A DNA stretch of 50,738 nt from Schlesneria paludicola DSM 18645 (GCA_945862235.1 CAMAYU010000025.1:1-50738); one strand, 5' to 3'. Positions 1 to 11,721 are shown, numbered from the stretch's first letter. Notes: generated from the sequence alone by a model not told the origin. Translations and numbers: made by a program.

Positions 1-197
1 CCCTTGCGCTCGTCATGACGGACGACCCGGACCTGAGGAAACCGCTGCTGCGTCTCCTCAACTGAACCATCCCACGACGCATCGTCGCCGACGACGATTT
101 CGCAATCGAGTCCCGCCGAGGTCTCGACACAACTCGCGACCGTCCGCCAGAGACGGTCCCCTTCGTTATGGGCCGCGATGATGATGCTGGCTCGCAT
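1..197 (-). CDS. Glycosyltransferase family 2, N-terminal part (cut by window edge)
   Basis: The 65 visible residues start MRASIIIAAHNEGDRLWRT and continue with EIVVGDDASWDGS. This is the GT-A nucleotide-binding start of family 2 glycosyltransferases: a beta strand, the AAHNEG loop, and the DDASxDGS segment that contacts the nucleotide sugar. The catalytic and acceptor parts lie beyond base 1. The gene is divergent from the GT4 gene to its right, so the two probably share the 170-bp spacer as promoter region. Acceptor and sugar cannot be told; a role in surface polysaccharide synthesis is inferred from the neighbouring glycosyltransferase. Confidence 0.85.
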   Translation of the reverse strand, partial: MRASIIIAAHNEGDRLWRTVASCVETSAGLDCEIVVGDDASWDGSVEETQQRFPQVRVVRHDERK

Positions 198-369
198 GAC
201 TCAATTCTCCGCCTCAAGATTTGGACAGATTCGCAAAGCGGGCGTATTGTGTCGTGCGACGTGAAATTGTCCAGCACATGTTTCTCCAGCAGAAAGAAGC
301 GACGTGAACAGGAATCTTGACACTGCTGCCTCAGTATTGCCTCGTCTCGCGCCACCGGAGTTTGTCGCG

Positions 370-1440
370 ATGGAATCTCGTTCGGTTTCGGAACGGTTCA
401 AAAGTGCGATTCCACCGCGCCTCGCTCCGGTGTTGAGAGTCGGATTCCTCATGCCGAACCTGCTCATGGGAGGCGTCGAACACTGGCTGCTCGGCCTCTT
501 GAAACACAACGACCGTCGGTTGAGTTGGTCCGTGTGTGTGACGAATCCCTTCGCGATTGAGCCGGAGATGCGGCGTGAAGCCGAACCGTTTGCCGAGGTC
601 GTCACGGGGGAAGCGGCCTTGGCGGCATTGGTCGCGAATGCCGACGTCATGGTCGCGTGGGGCGTGTACGGACTGGACGAGATGTTGAAAGATTTCACTG
701 GTCCTGTCGTGCAGGTGTCGCACGGTTGCGGTGCGTGGACCGAACATTTTCTAGCGGCGAATCGGGCCGTCACCACGCACTGCGTCGCGGTCTCGCGCGC
801 TGCGGCGACCGCCTTCGGGCATGCCCGAGTGACAATCATTCCCAACGGCGTCGATCCGCGCCGCTGTGAACCGCTTCGCCCGCGCGATGTCGTCCGGCGT
901 GAATGGGGATTGTTGCCGCACGAGATCGCCGTGGGCTTCGTCGGTCGCCTCTCACCCGAGAAGAACTCGCTCGCGACGTCTCACGCCGTGCGTGCGTTGG
1001 GGCCGGGATATCGCGCCGTCTACGTCGGCAAAGGCTATGGCGAAGACATGCGTCCCGCCGCGCGAGACCTCACTCCCGACGCGATCTTCGTCCCGCCGAT
1101 GCAGCAGGTCGGCGACGCACTCCACGCCCTTGATTGCCTCATCATGGCCAGCCCCGCCGAAGGTTTTTCGCTGGTGTTGATTGAAAGCCTGATGGCCGGA
1201 CTCCCCGTCGTGGCCACTCCCGTCGGTGTTGTCCCGGACTTGCAGCAAGATCACGGACTGTCACTGACAACCGTGCCCGTTTACCCCACCTCAAGCCAGT
1301 TGGCAACTGCGGTGCGACAGGCGATCAGTCCCGCGCAGCGATTCAACGTCAATCACGCGCGCACGGTCGCCCGCCATCACTACTCGGCCGAAACCATGAC
1401 GCGGCGATGGGCTTCTTATCTGTACGAGGTTTCTCGCTAA
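370..1440 (+). CDS. Glycosyltransferase family 4 (GT-B fold)
   Basis: A protein of about 356 residues. Near the N-terminus is VGFLMPNLLMGGVEHW, the Gly-rich acceptor-side loop of GT4 enzymes. In the second half come PNGVDPRR, VGFVGRLSPEKN, and SPAEGFSLVLIESLMAGLPV, which carries the E-x7-E motif that binds the nucleotide sugar diphosphate in GT4 retaining transferases. The ATG at 370 has a GGAG nine bases upstream and is preferred; an in-frame GTG at 304 would add 22 residues but lacks a clear ribosome binding site. It is divergent from a GT2 gene, which suggests a polysaccharide or glycoprotein locus continuing to the left. Substrate unknown. Confidence 0.85.
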   Translation: MESRSVSERFKSAIPPRLAPVLRVGFLMPNLLMGGVEHWLLGLLKHNDRRLSWSVCVTNPFAIEPEMRREAEPFAEVVTGEAALAALVANADVMVAWGVYGLDEMLKDFTGPVVQVSHGCGAWTEHFLAANRAVTTHCVAVSRAAATAFGHARVTIIPNGVDPRRCEPLRPRDVVRREWGLLPHEIAVGFVGRLSPEKNSLATSHAVRALGPGYRAVYVGKGYGEDMRPAARDLTPDAIFVPPMQQVGDALHALDCLIMASPAEGFSLVLIESLMAGLPVVATPVGVVPDLQQDHGLSLTTVPVYPTSSQLATAVRQAISPAQRFNVNHARTVARHHYSAETMTRRWASYLYEVSR

Positions 1441-1684
1441 TCCGCACTCGATTTGCGGTATGTCGAACACGGTAGGACGGATGCCTTCGTACGTCCAAAA
1501 CCAAGCCGAAGCCAGGGACGAGAGCGTCCGTGCCACGAGTTTTTCAACAGACAGCTTGCCGCCTTCTTGACGCGAGCTTTACTGTTGTGGAAGCCTTCGA
1601 TTGCAATTCCGAACTCAACGATCAGAATGTGCCGCCACTGCTGGCTTGGATTTGGTTCAGTCGGGGCAGAGAAATCGAACGAAT

Positions 1685-1758
1685 GTAGGGTGCGTGGAGT
1701 CTTCGAAACGCACCTGTCGAGCGAACACGGTGCGTTCCGAAGACTCCACGCACCCTAC
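1685..1758. repeat. Inverted repeat, 30-bp arms, in 1441-1804 gap
   Basis: Arms at 1685-1714 and 1729-1758 are inverse copies with one mismatch, separated by 14 bases. The outer end reads GTAGGGTGCGTGGAG. No T tract follows on the + strand, so it looks like a dispersed palindromic repeat more than a terminator. It occupies the middle of the 364-bp gap between the GT4 and cupin genes; the rest of that gap shows only a short hairpin (GGACG-AGAG-CGTCC near 1516) and no gene. Confidence 0.75.
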
Positions 1759-1804
1759 GGCATGATCCAACTCACTCCAAAAACTCATCTGGGGATTCTA
1801 GACA

Positions 1805-3070
1805 ATGGCCAACGTGGCGAAGCTGACGACGGATGCTCTTCAAGCTGGAAACGGCCTTCTTCGACTTGCACCAACTTGGGTGCCTCGTTCGTTCCTGCAA
1901 CCGGGCAAGCGGCTGAAGCTGCATCCGGCCGACTATTACGCCTTGGGGACTCATCGCGGCGGGATTGATGAGCGTTGGTTTGGATCGACCACGTTCGCGA
2001 TGAATGACAACCGCGCGGAGGACGAAGGGCTGAGCTACGTTGTGCTCGGGAAAAACCGTTTCACGTTGAAGGAGGCCGTCGAGGAATGCGGTGCGGACAT
2101 TGTCGGCCCTTCGATTTGGAAGAAGTACAAGCGCTGGCCGGTCTACTCGAAGTTCTTCGACAACATGGGGCCGATCCCTCACCACATGCACCAGAACGAC
2201 AAGCAGGCCAAGCTGGTCGGCCAGGAAGGGAAGCCTGAGTCGTACTACTTCCCGCCCCAGATGAACCAGATCGGGAACAATTTTCCGTACACGTTCATGG
2301 GGCTGGAGCCGGGGACGACGAAGCAGAACGTGATCGACAGCCTCGCCCGCTGGAACGACGGCGACAACGGGATCCTCGATCTGTCGAAGGCGTACCGTTT
2401 GCAACCGGGAACCGGCTGGTTGATTCCGCCATGCGTGCTGCATGCGCCGGGAAGTCTCGTCACGTATGAGCCTCAATGGGGTTCGGATGTGTTCGGGATG
2501 TATCAGTCGATGGTCGAAGGCCGCGCCGTTCCGCGAGCCTTGCTGACGAAAGACTTCCCCAAGAACAAGCACGATGACTTGAACCACTTGGTGGACGCGC
2601 TCGACTGGGACAAGAACGTCGATCCGAATTTCAAGGACAACAACTACCTCGAACCGATCAACATCGGTGAGACCAGCGGCGAAGGCTATCAGGATCGCTG
2701 GGTCGTCTACGGTCGAGTCGATGGCAAGCAGTTGTTCTCGGCGAAGGAACTGACCGTCATGCCGGGAGCGAAATGCGTTATCAAGGATGGAGCGGCCTCA
2801 AGCTGGATCACCGTCCAGGGCAGCGGCCGCATCGGCAACATGAACCTGCAATCGCCGGTCATGATCCGCTTCGGGGCGATGACGGAAGACGAAGTCTTCA
2901 TCACTCACAAGGCGGCGTCAGCGGGCATCGAAGTCGAGAACACCGGAACCGAACCGCTAGTCGGTTTGAGGTACTTCGGCCCGGATGCCTTCGCTGATTC
3001 GGTCCTGCCCAACGTCGGCGACCACAAGAAAATCGCAGCGGCTTCGGCTGGCAAGAAAAAGAAGAAGTAA
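1805..3070 (+). CDS. Cupin-domain protein, mannose-6-phosphate-isomerase-like
   Basis: 421 residues. The central part has GPIPHHMHQNDKQAK, the histidine cluster of a cupin metal site, and later GTGWLIPPCVLHAPGSL, which supplies the second cupin motif (PxxxxH). A second beta-rich half (RVDGKQLFSAKELTVMPGA onward) looks like another cupin barrel. The C-terminus is a Lys-rich tail (AGKKKKK). Bicupins of this type are usually sugar or sugar-phosphate isomerases or epimerases; the exact reaction is not readable. It precedes a TIM-barrel isomerase and a Gfo/Idh dehydrogenase, so a sugar or polyol pathway is likely. A strong hairpin plus T tract directly follows the stop codon. Confidence 0.8.
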   Translation: MANVAKLTTDALQAGNGLLRLAPTWVPRSFLQPGKRLKLHPADYYALGTHRGGIDERWFGSTTFAMNDNRAEDEGLSYVVLGKNRFTLKEAVEECGADIVGPSIWKKYKRWPVYSKFFDNMGPIPHHMHQNDKQAKLVGQEGKPESYYFPPQMNQIGNNFPYTFMGLEPGTTKQNVIDSLARWNDGDNGILDLSKAYRLQPGTGWLIPPCVLHAPGSLVTYEPQWGSDVFGMYQSMVEGRAVPRALLTKDFPKNKHDDLNHLVDALDWDKNVDPNFKDNNYLEPINIGETSGEGYQDRWVVYGRVDGKQLFSAKELTVMPGAKCVIKDGAASSWITVQGSGRIGNMNLQSPVMIRFGAMTEDEVFITHKAASAGIEVENTGTEPLVGLRYFGPDAFADSVLPNVGDHKKIAAASAGKKKKK

Positions 3071-3084
3071 GACCGCTCGAATCC

Positions 3085-3127
3085 ACGTTGGCATCGCAGG
3101 GCCTGTGACCGCGATGCCAACGTTTTT
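3085..3127 (+). terminator. Rho-independent terminator after the cupin gene
   Basis: Perfect 13-bp stem (ACGTTGGCATCGC at 3085-3097 with its complement at 3111-3123), 13-base loop, then TTTTCC. It lies 15 bases after the cupin stop and 57 bases before the next gene. The downstream isomerase and dehydrogenase must therefore rely on read-through or on their own promoter. Confidence 0.85.
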
Positions 3128-3183
3128 CCTCCCCTTCGCATCACGTCTCAACCGGCTCTGCTCCGCACCAAGGAACCTCACCG

Positions 3184-4212
<1,029 letters not shown>

Positions 4213-4289
4213 CAAATACGGCACACGACATCGGTTGGTGAACAGGCTCAACAACTCAAGCTCTTCAAATTTGGAAAGGCATCTCGTTC

Positions 4290-5426
<1,137 letters not shown>

Positions 5427-5469
5427 CGTTTGCTTGTGCGGACGCTATAATCCGGCCGAAATCTGAAGC

Positions 5470-5506
5470 ACACGGGCGACCACTTGCGTCGCCCGTGTTT
5501 CATTTT
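5470..5506 (+). terminator. Rho-independent terminator after Gfo/Idh gene
   Basis: Perfect 11-bp stem (ACACGGGCGAC at 5470-5480 with its complement at 5488-5498), 7-base loop CACTTGC, then TTCATTTT. It separates the sugar module from greA. Confidence 0.85.
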
Positions 5507-5570
5507 GATGACTTAATCAGCTCAGCCTAATGGCCTGCATGTGTCCGCAGTGGGGACAGAGGAGTCCAAC

Positions 5571-6053
5571 ATGGACCGCCAACCGATTTCTCGCGAAGGT
5601 TACGACAAAATCAAGGAGGAGGTTCGCCTCTTGGAAGATGTCGAAATCCCGAAGATCACGCAGGCGATCGCGGATGCGCGTGCCGAGGGTGACTTGCGTG
5701 AGAACGCCGAATATCACGCCCAGCGCGAAGCACAGGGCATGACGCAAGCGAAAATCAATCAGCTCAAGAGCAAGCTCAACGAGTGCTACATCGTCGATCG
5801 CGCGACCCTTCCCAAAGGCGTGGTGACGTTTGGATCTCGGGTCACAGTAAAGGATCTCAGTGACGGAACGGTTGAGACCTACGAATTCGTTGGCCCTGGT
5901 GAAGAGGACTATTCCGGTGACGTGATGAAGATTCTTACGACCAGCCCGTTGGCAACCGGAATGATGAACAAGAAGATCGGCGATAAGGTCGAGGTTTCCG
6001 TCCCTCGCGGAAAACTGAGTTACGAGGTCACGGGGATCAATGACGGAAGCTAA
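5571..6053 (+). CDS. greA: Transcription elongation factor GreA
   Basis: 160 residues, the normal GreA length. The N-terminal coiled coil carries the signature [19 protein letters not shown], whose acidic tip (D, E) reaches into the RNA polymerase secondary channel and triggers cleavage of backtracked RNA. The C-terminal FKBP-like domain follows (GSRVTVKDL to [14 protein letters not shown]). The ATG at 5571 is chosen because AGAGGAG lies 6 bases upstream; an in-frame GTG at 5541 would add 10 residues. The gene is monocistronic by appearance, with a terminator before it and a palindromic repeat after it. Confidence 0.97.
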   Translation: MDRQPISREGYDKIKEEVRLLEDVEIPKITQAIADARAEGDLRENAEYHAQREAQGMTQAKINQLKSKLNECYIVDRATLPKGVVTFGSRVTVKDLSDGTVETYEFVGPGEEDYSGDVMKILTTSPLATGMMNKKIGDKVEVSVPRGKLSYEVTGINDGS

Positions 6054-6065
6054 CCGCTGGTTAAA

Positions 6066-6139
6066 GACGTAGAGTAAGCGTCTCGCTTGCCCTTTTCCCC
6101 AACTGCAATCGCGGGCAACCGAGACGCTTTCGCTACGCT
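6066..6139. repeat. Imperfect palindromic repeat (CGTAG...CTACG type)
   Basis: CGTAGAGTAAGCGTCTCG near 6068-6085 is mirrored by CGAGACGC then GCTACG near 6120-6138, with CTTGCCC/GGGCAA pairing inside. A second member of the same family lies at 42241-42335. It sits between greA and proA. The gap 6054-6340 holds nothing else recognised. Confidence 0.65.
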
Positions 6140-6340
6140 ATTCACAGGCCGCTCAGAATGGACCGCAGGCGTAAATGCTGCGACCATCCTCCATCCGGCC
6201 GGGACCATGTGTAGACTCGCCGTCTCCGGCTTGAACAGCGACCTGCGAAGCTGGAATCTTGGCGTGTGAGCCGTGCTGGGGGTGATTGCCCTCTCTCGTG
6301 ACTGCGGCCATAAACGAGTCTTCTTGAAGAGAATCAAGCC

Positions 6341-7597
6341 ATGTCTTGGGCCGCTTATGCCAGCCAACTTGCAGGACGAGCGAAGCTCGCTTCACGACAA
6401 TTGGCGATGGCAACCAGCGATCAGAAGAATGACTGGCTGCGACGCTTGGCCGAACTCTTGATCGAACGATCCACAGAGGTCTTGTCCGAGAACACTGTGG
6501 ATCTCAACAAGGCCTCGGAGTTTGGACTCAACGAAGCGGCCGTTGATCGCCTTCGCTTGACGCCGTCACGACTGTCGAAAATGGCAGCGGACTTGCGGGA
6601 CGTGACTCTGCTGCCGGATCCCGTTGGAGAAGTGATCGAATCTTCGATCCGCCCGAACGGGTTACAAATCCGCCGCGTGCGAGTTCCGTTGGGGGTCGTC
6701 TTCTTCATTTTTGAATCTCGTCCTAACGTGACGGTCGATGCCGCGTCGCTCTGTATCAAAAGTGGAAATGCCGTGATCCTGCGCGGTGGCAAAGAGGCGT
6801 TGCACAGCAATCTCGCGCTGCATCGCGTTGTCCGTGACTCGCTCATCGAGAGCGGCCTTCCCGAGCATGCTGCTCAATTGGTGGAGTCCACTGAACGAGA
6901 CATCGTGGGCGAGTTGCTCAAGCTGAACGGCCTGATCGATGTCACGATTCCGCGCGGGGGCAAGTCCTTGATCGAGCGGGTTGCTAGAGAAGCAACGATG
7001 CCCGTCATCAAGCATTTCGATGGAATCTGCCATGTCTATGTGGATCGTTCGGCAGACCCCGAAATGGCCGTACGAATCCTAAAAAACAGCAAGTGTCAGC
7101 GGCCGGGCGTCTGCAATGCCGCCGAGTGCGTGCTGATTCATGAGGAGATCGCGGCGAAGTTTCTACCATTGATGGAACGAATGCTCGTGGCCGAACGAGT
7201 TGAGTTGCGTGGTTGCGATCGAACACGGGAGTTCATTCCAACCGCGAAAGTCGCGAGTGAGTTGGACTATCACACCGAATACCTTGACCTGATTCTCTCT
7301 TCAAAGGTCGTTGAGAGTATCGATGCTGCGATCGACCACATTGACCGGTACGGCTCGCACCACACCGAAACAATCGTGACGGCGGACGATGCCGCCGCGA
7401 ATCGATTCACTGCGGAAATCGACTCCGCAGCGGTGTTCGTCAACGCCAGCACTCGATTCAACGACGGTGGCGAACTGGGGCTTGGAGCTGAGATCGGAAT
7501 CAGTACCGATAAGTTTCACGCGCGCGGGCCTTGTGGACTTCGCGAGTTGACTTCATACAAATGGGTGGCTCTCGGTTCTGGACAGATTCGCGAATGA
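6341..7597 (+). CDS. proA: Gamma-glutamyl phosphate reductase (proline biosynthesis)
   Basis: 418 residues, full family length. It reduces L-glutamyl-5-phosphate with NADPH to the semialdehyde, the second step of proline synthesis. Seen features: [20 protein letters not shown], the family signature; [17 protein letters not shown], the cofactor-binding loop; and [16 protein letters not shown], which contains the catalytic Cys. The end ([18 protein letters not shown]) is also typical of ProA. proB is not in the window. A fliM-like gene begins about 100 bp downstream on the same strand, so the two may be co-transcribed. Confidence 0.97.
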   Translation: MSWAAYASQLAGRAKLASRQLAMATSDQKNDWLRRLAELLIERSTEVLSENTVDLNKASEFGLNEAAVDRLRLTPSRLSKMAADLRDVTLLPDPVGEVIESSIRPNGLQIRRVRVPLGVVFFIFESRPNVTVDAASLCIKSGNAVILRGGKEALHSNLALHRVVRDSLIESGLPEHAAQLVESTERDIVGELLKLNGLIDVTIPRGGKSLIERVAREATMPVIKHFDGICHVYVDRSADPEMAVRILKNSKCQRPGVCNAAECVLIHEEIAAKFLPLMERMLVAERVELRGCDRTREFIPTAKVASELDYHTEYLDLILSSKVVESIDAAIDHIDRYGSHHTETIVTADDAAANRFTAEIDSAAVFVNASTRFNDGGELGLGAEIGISTDKFHARGPCGLRELTSYKWVALGSGQIRE

Positions 7598-7695
7598 GGC
7601 GTGCCATTGGGAGTGGCCATTCTGCTGGAACTCATCGCACCGCCTACCAATCGCCACAGCGAAGTCATTTTCTTGAAACGCGAATGAGGTCAAGG

Positions 7696-8691
7696 ATGAG
7701 CGGACTCCTCAGTCACTCCGAGTGCGAAGCGTTGCTTTTGACGGCCAAGTCAACGCCATCCCGTTCGCGAGAGCCCCTGCACTCGAATGTGACGCAAGAA
7801 GCATCCGCCGGCTGGATGCCGCTCAACTTTATCGAGCCTGCTCCACTGTCCTCCACAGCAGTTGAACTCTTAGTTGCGATTCAAGCAGGGCTGTGCCAAC
7901 AACTGGAGAAACTCTTTCAATTATCGCTGGGCACGGCGATCCGCTTTCGTCCGGTCGGTTTGAATACAGTGCGCTTCGACACACCTGACTTGAATGACTC
8001 ATCGCTAGCGTGCCAGTTTTCAAATCCGGCGGAACCGCTGCCGTGGCGTGTCTCATGGCAACCGGAGTTGGCGCACACTCTCATCGCACTCTTGTTGGGC
8101 GGCGACCAGACGGAGCCAATTGGATCAACAAGCGGGTCTCTTTCGGAAATCGAGAATCGACTCCTAATTCGATTGTGCAAAACCTTCCTAGAAGCGTTCG
8201 ACAACACCAATTCGATCGCTAGCCTGAATCATCCATGGGTGACGACGACGGAACGTGATTCAAGGGTCGCCCCCCCCGAAATTGGAGCGGATTCGTTTCT
8301 GCGTGCCAGTTTTGAAGTATCGTGCAATGGCCGCAATGGTCTCGTTGATTGCTGGTTGCCTTCGGCAAGCGTAATCGAGCGGCGGCCACTCAAGACGCCG
8401 ATGCCAGAACCCGAACTACTGCCGGGACCCACCCCGGCTCTCGCGAATTCCCTCGAACAGCTTCGCTGCTCGCCCAAGGTCAAGATTGCAGCAGAACTTG
8501 ACTGCATCAAACTTCGAGCAACCCAAGTCGCAGAACTCTCAATCGGAGACATCCTGATGACGGATGTCTCGCAGCTCGACGACGTATCACTCCGGCTCGA
8601 TGGCCGAAAGCTCTTTGGATGCACTGCGGGCGCATTGGATGGGAAAAAATCGGTTCGACTTTCAACATTCGCTCACTCAGATGTCGATTGA
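7696..8691 (+). CDS. fliM: FliM-like flagellar motor switch protein
   Basis: 331 residues. The start MSGLLSHSECEALLL resembles the CheY-binding N-terminus of FliM (LSQxEIDALL). The middle is a CheC-like domain with weak similarity. The last 75 residues (VKIAAELDCIKLRATQVAELSIGDILMTD... onward) are a SpoA/FliN-like C-terminal domain, the part that forms the C-ring with FliN. The ATG at 7696 has GAGG six bases upstream; an earlier in-frame start at 7531 would overlap proA and is unlikely. No other flagellar gene is present in the window, so this is an orphan motor-switch gene inside a housekeeping region. It could be a diverged paralogue; the N-terminal motif and SpoA domain make FliM the best call. 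Confidence 0.72.
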   Translation: MSGLLSHSECEALLLTAKSTPSRSREPLHSNVTQEASAGWMPLNFIEPAPLSSTAVELLVAIQAGLCQQLEKLFQLSLGTAIRFRPVGLNTVRFDTPDLNDSSLACQFSNPAEPLPWRVSWQPELAHTLIALLLGGDQTEPIGSTSGSLSEIENRLLIRLCKTFLEAFDNTNSIASLNHPWVTTTERDSRVAPPEIGADSFLRASFEVSCNGRNGLVDCWLPSASVIERRPLKTPMPEPELLPGPTPALANSLEQLRCSPKVKIAAELDCIKLRATQVAELSIGDILMTDVSQLDDVSLRLDGRKLFGCTAGALDGKKSVRLSTFAHSDVD

Positions 8692-8869
8692 ATCTAAAAG
8701 CTGCTCGACCGCTGAGAATCATTCCGACAGGCCCGCCTTGAACTCATGACGGCCCATATCCCGGCCAAGACTTCATCCACGCAATGACGATTGCCCAAGT
8801 TGCGATTATTCTGGTCGTACTCAATTGCGCCGCCGACAGGCTCGGTTGATCCGTTGTTTCACCAACTCC

Positions 8870-8898
8870 TTGACGGAGCGCAAGTTCCGGGCTAATAC
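8870..8898 (+). promoter_or_regulatory. Sigma-70-type promoter for the infC operon
   Basis: TTGACG at 8870-8875 and TAATAC at 8893-8898 are separated by exactly 17 bases. This is close to the consensus for the housekeeping sigma factor. Transcription would begin near 8905 and leave a leader of about 100 bases before infC. The rest of the 8692-9003 gap shows no gene. Confidence 0.7.
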
Positions 8899-9003
8899 TA
8901 TCCGCCTCATTCTGCATTGAACTCGCGCCGTCTGTGGATCATTCGAGTATGAACTCGGCTGGTTCAGGCCGCATAGATTTTGTCTTTCGGGGAGTTGCCA
9001 GCA

Positions 9004-9513
9004 ATCGAAACCACGCATCGAATCAACGAGCAAATCAGACTTTCGCCGATCCGCGTCGTCGATCACGAGGGAAAGATGCTTGGCGTCATCCCCACTTCGG
9101 AAGCTCAGCGGCTCGCCGCCGACGTTGGCCTCGATCTGGTTGAAGTGGCTCCAAACGAACGCCCGCCCGTCTGCAGAATCATGGACTATGGCAAGTTCAA
9201 GTACGAGCAGAAGCGGAAGGCGGCCGTTTCGGCAAAGCAACATCAAGTGCAGTTGAAAGAAATTCGGTTGCGCCCCAAGACGGGTGAACACGACATCGAT
9301 TTCAAGGTCAAGCAGGCTCGTGATTTCCTCGTTGGCAAGGACAAGGTCAAGTTCAACGTTCAGTTCAAGGGTCGCGAGAACGCACATCATGAGCGCGGTC
9401 GAGAGATTCTGTTGGCCATCATCGAAAGTCTGCAAGATGTTGCCAAAATCGAAAAATCCCCTTCCATGGAGGGCGGCCGCAACATGACCGCAGTGTTATC
9501 TCCCAAGGCGTGA
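9004..9513 (+). CDS. infC: Translation initiation factor IF-3
   Basis: About 169 residues. [19 protein letters not shown] is the classic IF-3 N-terminal start; the linker [15 protein letters not shown] and the C-terminal domain ([19 protein letters not shown], then [18 protein letters not shown]) complete both domains. IF-3 binds the 30S subunit and checks initiator tRNA and start codon. There is no ATG or GTG near the expected N-terminus. The best ribosome binding site, GGGGAG at 8989-8994, is 9 bases before an ATC at 9004, so an AUC start is proposed; TTG at 8980 or 8995 are alternatives with poorer spacing. A rare start codon would allow self-repression of IF-3, as known for AUU in Escherichia coli. 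First gene of infC-rpmI-rplT-pheS. Confidence 0.95.
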   Translation: METTHRINEQIRLSPIRVVDHEGKMLGVIPTSEAQRLAADVGLDLVEVAPNERPPVCRIMDYGKFKYEQKRKAAVSAKQHQVQLKEIRLRPKTGEHDIDFKVKQARDFLVGKDKVKFNVQFKGRENAHHERGREILLAIIESLQDVAKIEKSPSMEGGRNMTAVLSPKA

Positions 9514-9770
9514 CCGTTGGGCACAATCGGGGATATGTTGATCCTAGATTAACTATCCTCGCCACGCAGTTCGCACATCCGCAATGTGACCAATGACAGC
9601 CTCCAGGCAGTCTGGTCGCTTTTTCAGTCAGTGAGCCAGCCTCAGTTTTTCGCGGTCACGGACTGGAACAGCCTGTCTTCGATGCTTATACTCCCGCCCC
9701 CTCTGGCATGGCTTGAGGCTGGGTCGCTGTTAAAACGATGCTTTGAGACCAAGAGTTCGGAAAGATCACG

Positions 9771-9971
9771 ATGCCCAAGCAGAAGACCCATAAGGGAATC
9801 AAGAAGCGATTCACCGTCACGGCCAATGGCAAAGCCAAATGCCGCAGCCCGTTTCGTGGCCACCTTTTGAGCCATAAATCCGGCAAGCGAAAACGCCAAA
9901 ACCGCTGCGATACCGTGCTGATCGGCGCCAACGCTCGCGTGGTGGTCGATGCTCTTCGGCCGTGTTCCTGA
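9771..9971 (+). CDS. rpmI: Ribosomal protein L35
   Basis: 66 residues, the standard length. MPKQKTHKGIKKRFTVTANG and the central GHLLSHKSGKRKRQNR are the family signature. Highly basic, a 50S subunit component. It follows infC by about 257 bp and precedes rplT, the conserved gene order. The long infC-rpmI spacer could hold the L20-type autoregulatory structure known in other bacteria, but no such fold was recognised by eye. Confidence 0.97.
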   Translation: MPKQKTHKGIKKRFTVTANGKAKCRSPFRGHLLSHKSGKRKRQNRCDTVLIGANARVVVDALRPCS

Positions 9972-10103
9972 ACTTGCCGTGAGCTGCCTGTCCGTGAATT
10001 TTGTCATGCGGATCGTTCGTTAGCCGTTAGCTGTTGAGCTGTTTCGGGTTCGGCCTTTCGGTGTTCTTGTTTGATTTCGTCTACTTGTTGAGCGCCTTTC
10101 AAA

Positions 10104-10475
10104 ATGAGAATTAGCTACAGCGTCGCTCGCCACAGAGCGCACAAACGACTTTTTCGTGAAGCCAAGGGAAGCTACGGCGGCCGAAAGAATTTGCTCCGAA
10201 CGGTCAAAGAGACCGTGGTTCGCAATCGTTGCTTTGCCTATCGCGACCGCAGAAATCGTAAGCGAGAGTTTCGCGCTCTGTGGATCATACGCATCAAAGC
10301 GGCCGCTGAAATGCGAGGTCTTTCGTACTCTCGATTCATTCACGGTTTGCATTTGGCGAACCTCGGTTTGAATCGCAAGACTTTGAGCGAGTTGGCGATT
10401 CACGAGCCGCAGGTGTTCGACGAAGTTACAGCATCGGTGCGAGCTGCTCTGGCTACCATTGCCAGCAAGAGTTGA
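10104..10475 (+). CDS. rplT: Ribosomal protein L20
   Basis: 123 residues, near the usual 115-120. The N-terminal arm contains [19 protein letters not shown] and the globular part carries [18 protein letters not shown] and [11 protein letters not shown], all L20 hallmarks. It binds 23S rRNA early in 50S assembly and in other bacteria represses its own operon. It lies between rpmI and pheS; a hairpin with a T-rich tail follows the gene. Confidence 0.97.
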   Translation: MRISYSVARHRAHKRLFREAKGSYGGRKNLLRTVKETVVRNRCFAYRDRRNRKREFRALWIIRIKAAAEMRGLSYSRFIHGLHLANLGLNRKTLSELAIHEPQVFDEVTASVRAALATIASKS

Positions 10476-10508
10476 TCGCTGAGCGACTGTTCTGCTTCAG
10501 ACATATTT

Positions 10509-10546
10509 CACCGCCACGGGCAACCGCTTGGCGGTGTTTGTGTTTC
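10509..10546 (+). terminator. Hairpin with T-rich tail between rplT and pheS
   Basis: An 8-bp perfect stem (CACCGCCA at 10509-10516, TGGCGGTG at 10529-10536) is capped by CGG-GCAA-CCG, a GNRA-type tetraloop, and followed by TTTGTGTTT. It is either a terminator separating the ribosomal genes from pheS or an attenuator letting part of transcription through. pheS lies 70 bp further on. Confidence 0.7.
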
Positions 10547-10613
10547 TGAAGAGCATTCTCCAGCCTGATTTCTGTTTATCTGTCTTCGATTCCGCGTTCC
10601 GGCGACCTCACAC

Positions 10614-11615
10614 ATGGACCACAATCAGTCCTTTGCCGACTACGAAGCCTCCGCGTTGCTCGCAATCGCGGGAGCGTTGAGCGCCGGTGATTTGGAAGAA
10701 GTTCGGATTGAATATCTGGGCAAGAAGCAAGGGCGGCTGAAAGACCTTCAAGCCGTTCTTGGTCAGGTTCCGCCTGATCAACGCCCTGCTGTGGGCATGA
10801 AATTCAACGCGATAAAGGATCGAGTAACCTCCGCATGGGAGAGCCGAAAAGAGCAGCTCGCGAAGCCAAAACAATCCGAGTCATGGATCGATGTCACTTT
10901 GCCGGGAAGCCGTCGCGAAATCGGCAGTCGGCACCCGCTGTCTCAGACGATCGGCGAGTTCAAGGGAATCATGGCTCGGTTCGGCTTCGATGTTGAGGAG
11001 GGGCCTGAGGTGGAGGACGAGTGGCACAACTTTGTGGCCCTCAACATCCCCGATGACCACCCCGCCCGTAATCCTTTGGATAACTTCTACCTGTCCGTGG
11101 CTTCATCCACGAATCCAGAGGCACGATTGCTGAGGAGTCAGACTTCGACCGTACAGATTCGGACGATGGAACACCGGCCGCCACCAGTTCGCATCGTTTC
11201 GGTCGGCCGTGTTTACCGCCCTGACCCTGTCGATGCGACTCACCATTTGATGTTTCATCAGATGGAGGGCTTGATGATCGGACCGGATGTCACGATGTCC
11301 TCTCTCAAGACGGTGTTGAGACTCTTCGCCGCATCGTACTTGGGGGAAGGAACCGTCGTCCGTTTTCGACCGTCGTTCTTTCCGTTCACCGAACCGAGTG
11401 TCGAGTTCGATGCGCGGCGCGGCACAGGCTGGTTGGAACTAGGCGGCGCAGGGATGGTCGATCCGAACGTTCTGCGTGCTTGCGGTTATGACCCGGAGCA
11501 AGTGAGCGGATTCGCGTTCGGCTTGGGGATCGCCCGCTTCTGCATGATGCGTCACGGAATCACCGACATCCGGCACTTCTACGACAACGAACTGCGATTT
11601 CTGAAGCAGTTTTGA
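10614..11615 (+). CDS. pheS: Phenylalanyl-tRNA synthetase alpha subunit
   Basis: 333 residues, full length. An N-terminal coiled-coil region ([25 protein letters not shown]) is followed by the class II catalytic core: [17 protein letters not shown], then [11 protein letters not shown] (motif 2 area) and [15 protein letters not shown], and the closing [18 protein letters not shown] is motif 3 with its ATP-binding Arg. It charges tRNA-Phe with PheT. pheT, usually adjacent, is absent: the next gene is an unrelated one on the opposite strand. Confidence 0.97.
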   Translation: MDHNQSFADYEASALLAIAGALSAGDLEEVRIEYLGKKQGRLKDLQAVLGQVPPDQRPAVGMKFNAIKDRVTSAWESRKEQLAKPKQSESWIDVTLPGSRREIGSRHPLSQTIGEFKGIMARFGFDVEEGPEVEDEWHNFVALNIPDDHPARNPLDNFYLSVASSTNPEARLLRSQTSTVQIRTMEHRPPPVRIVSVGRVYRPDPVDATHHLMFHQMEGLMIGPDVTMSSLKTVLRLFAASYLGEGTVVRFRPSFFPFTEPSVEFDARRGTGWLELGGAGMVDPNVLRACGYDPEQVSGFAFGLGIARFCMMRHGITDIRHFYDNELRFLKQF

Positions 11616-11721
11616 GCTGTCAGCGCATGCCCTCATTCGTCATTTCGACTCTGACCATTTAAGCATGAGGAATGAGCCTTGATCGAGAGCGTGCGGACCT
11701 CGCAACGCCGACCGCAAAGGA

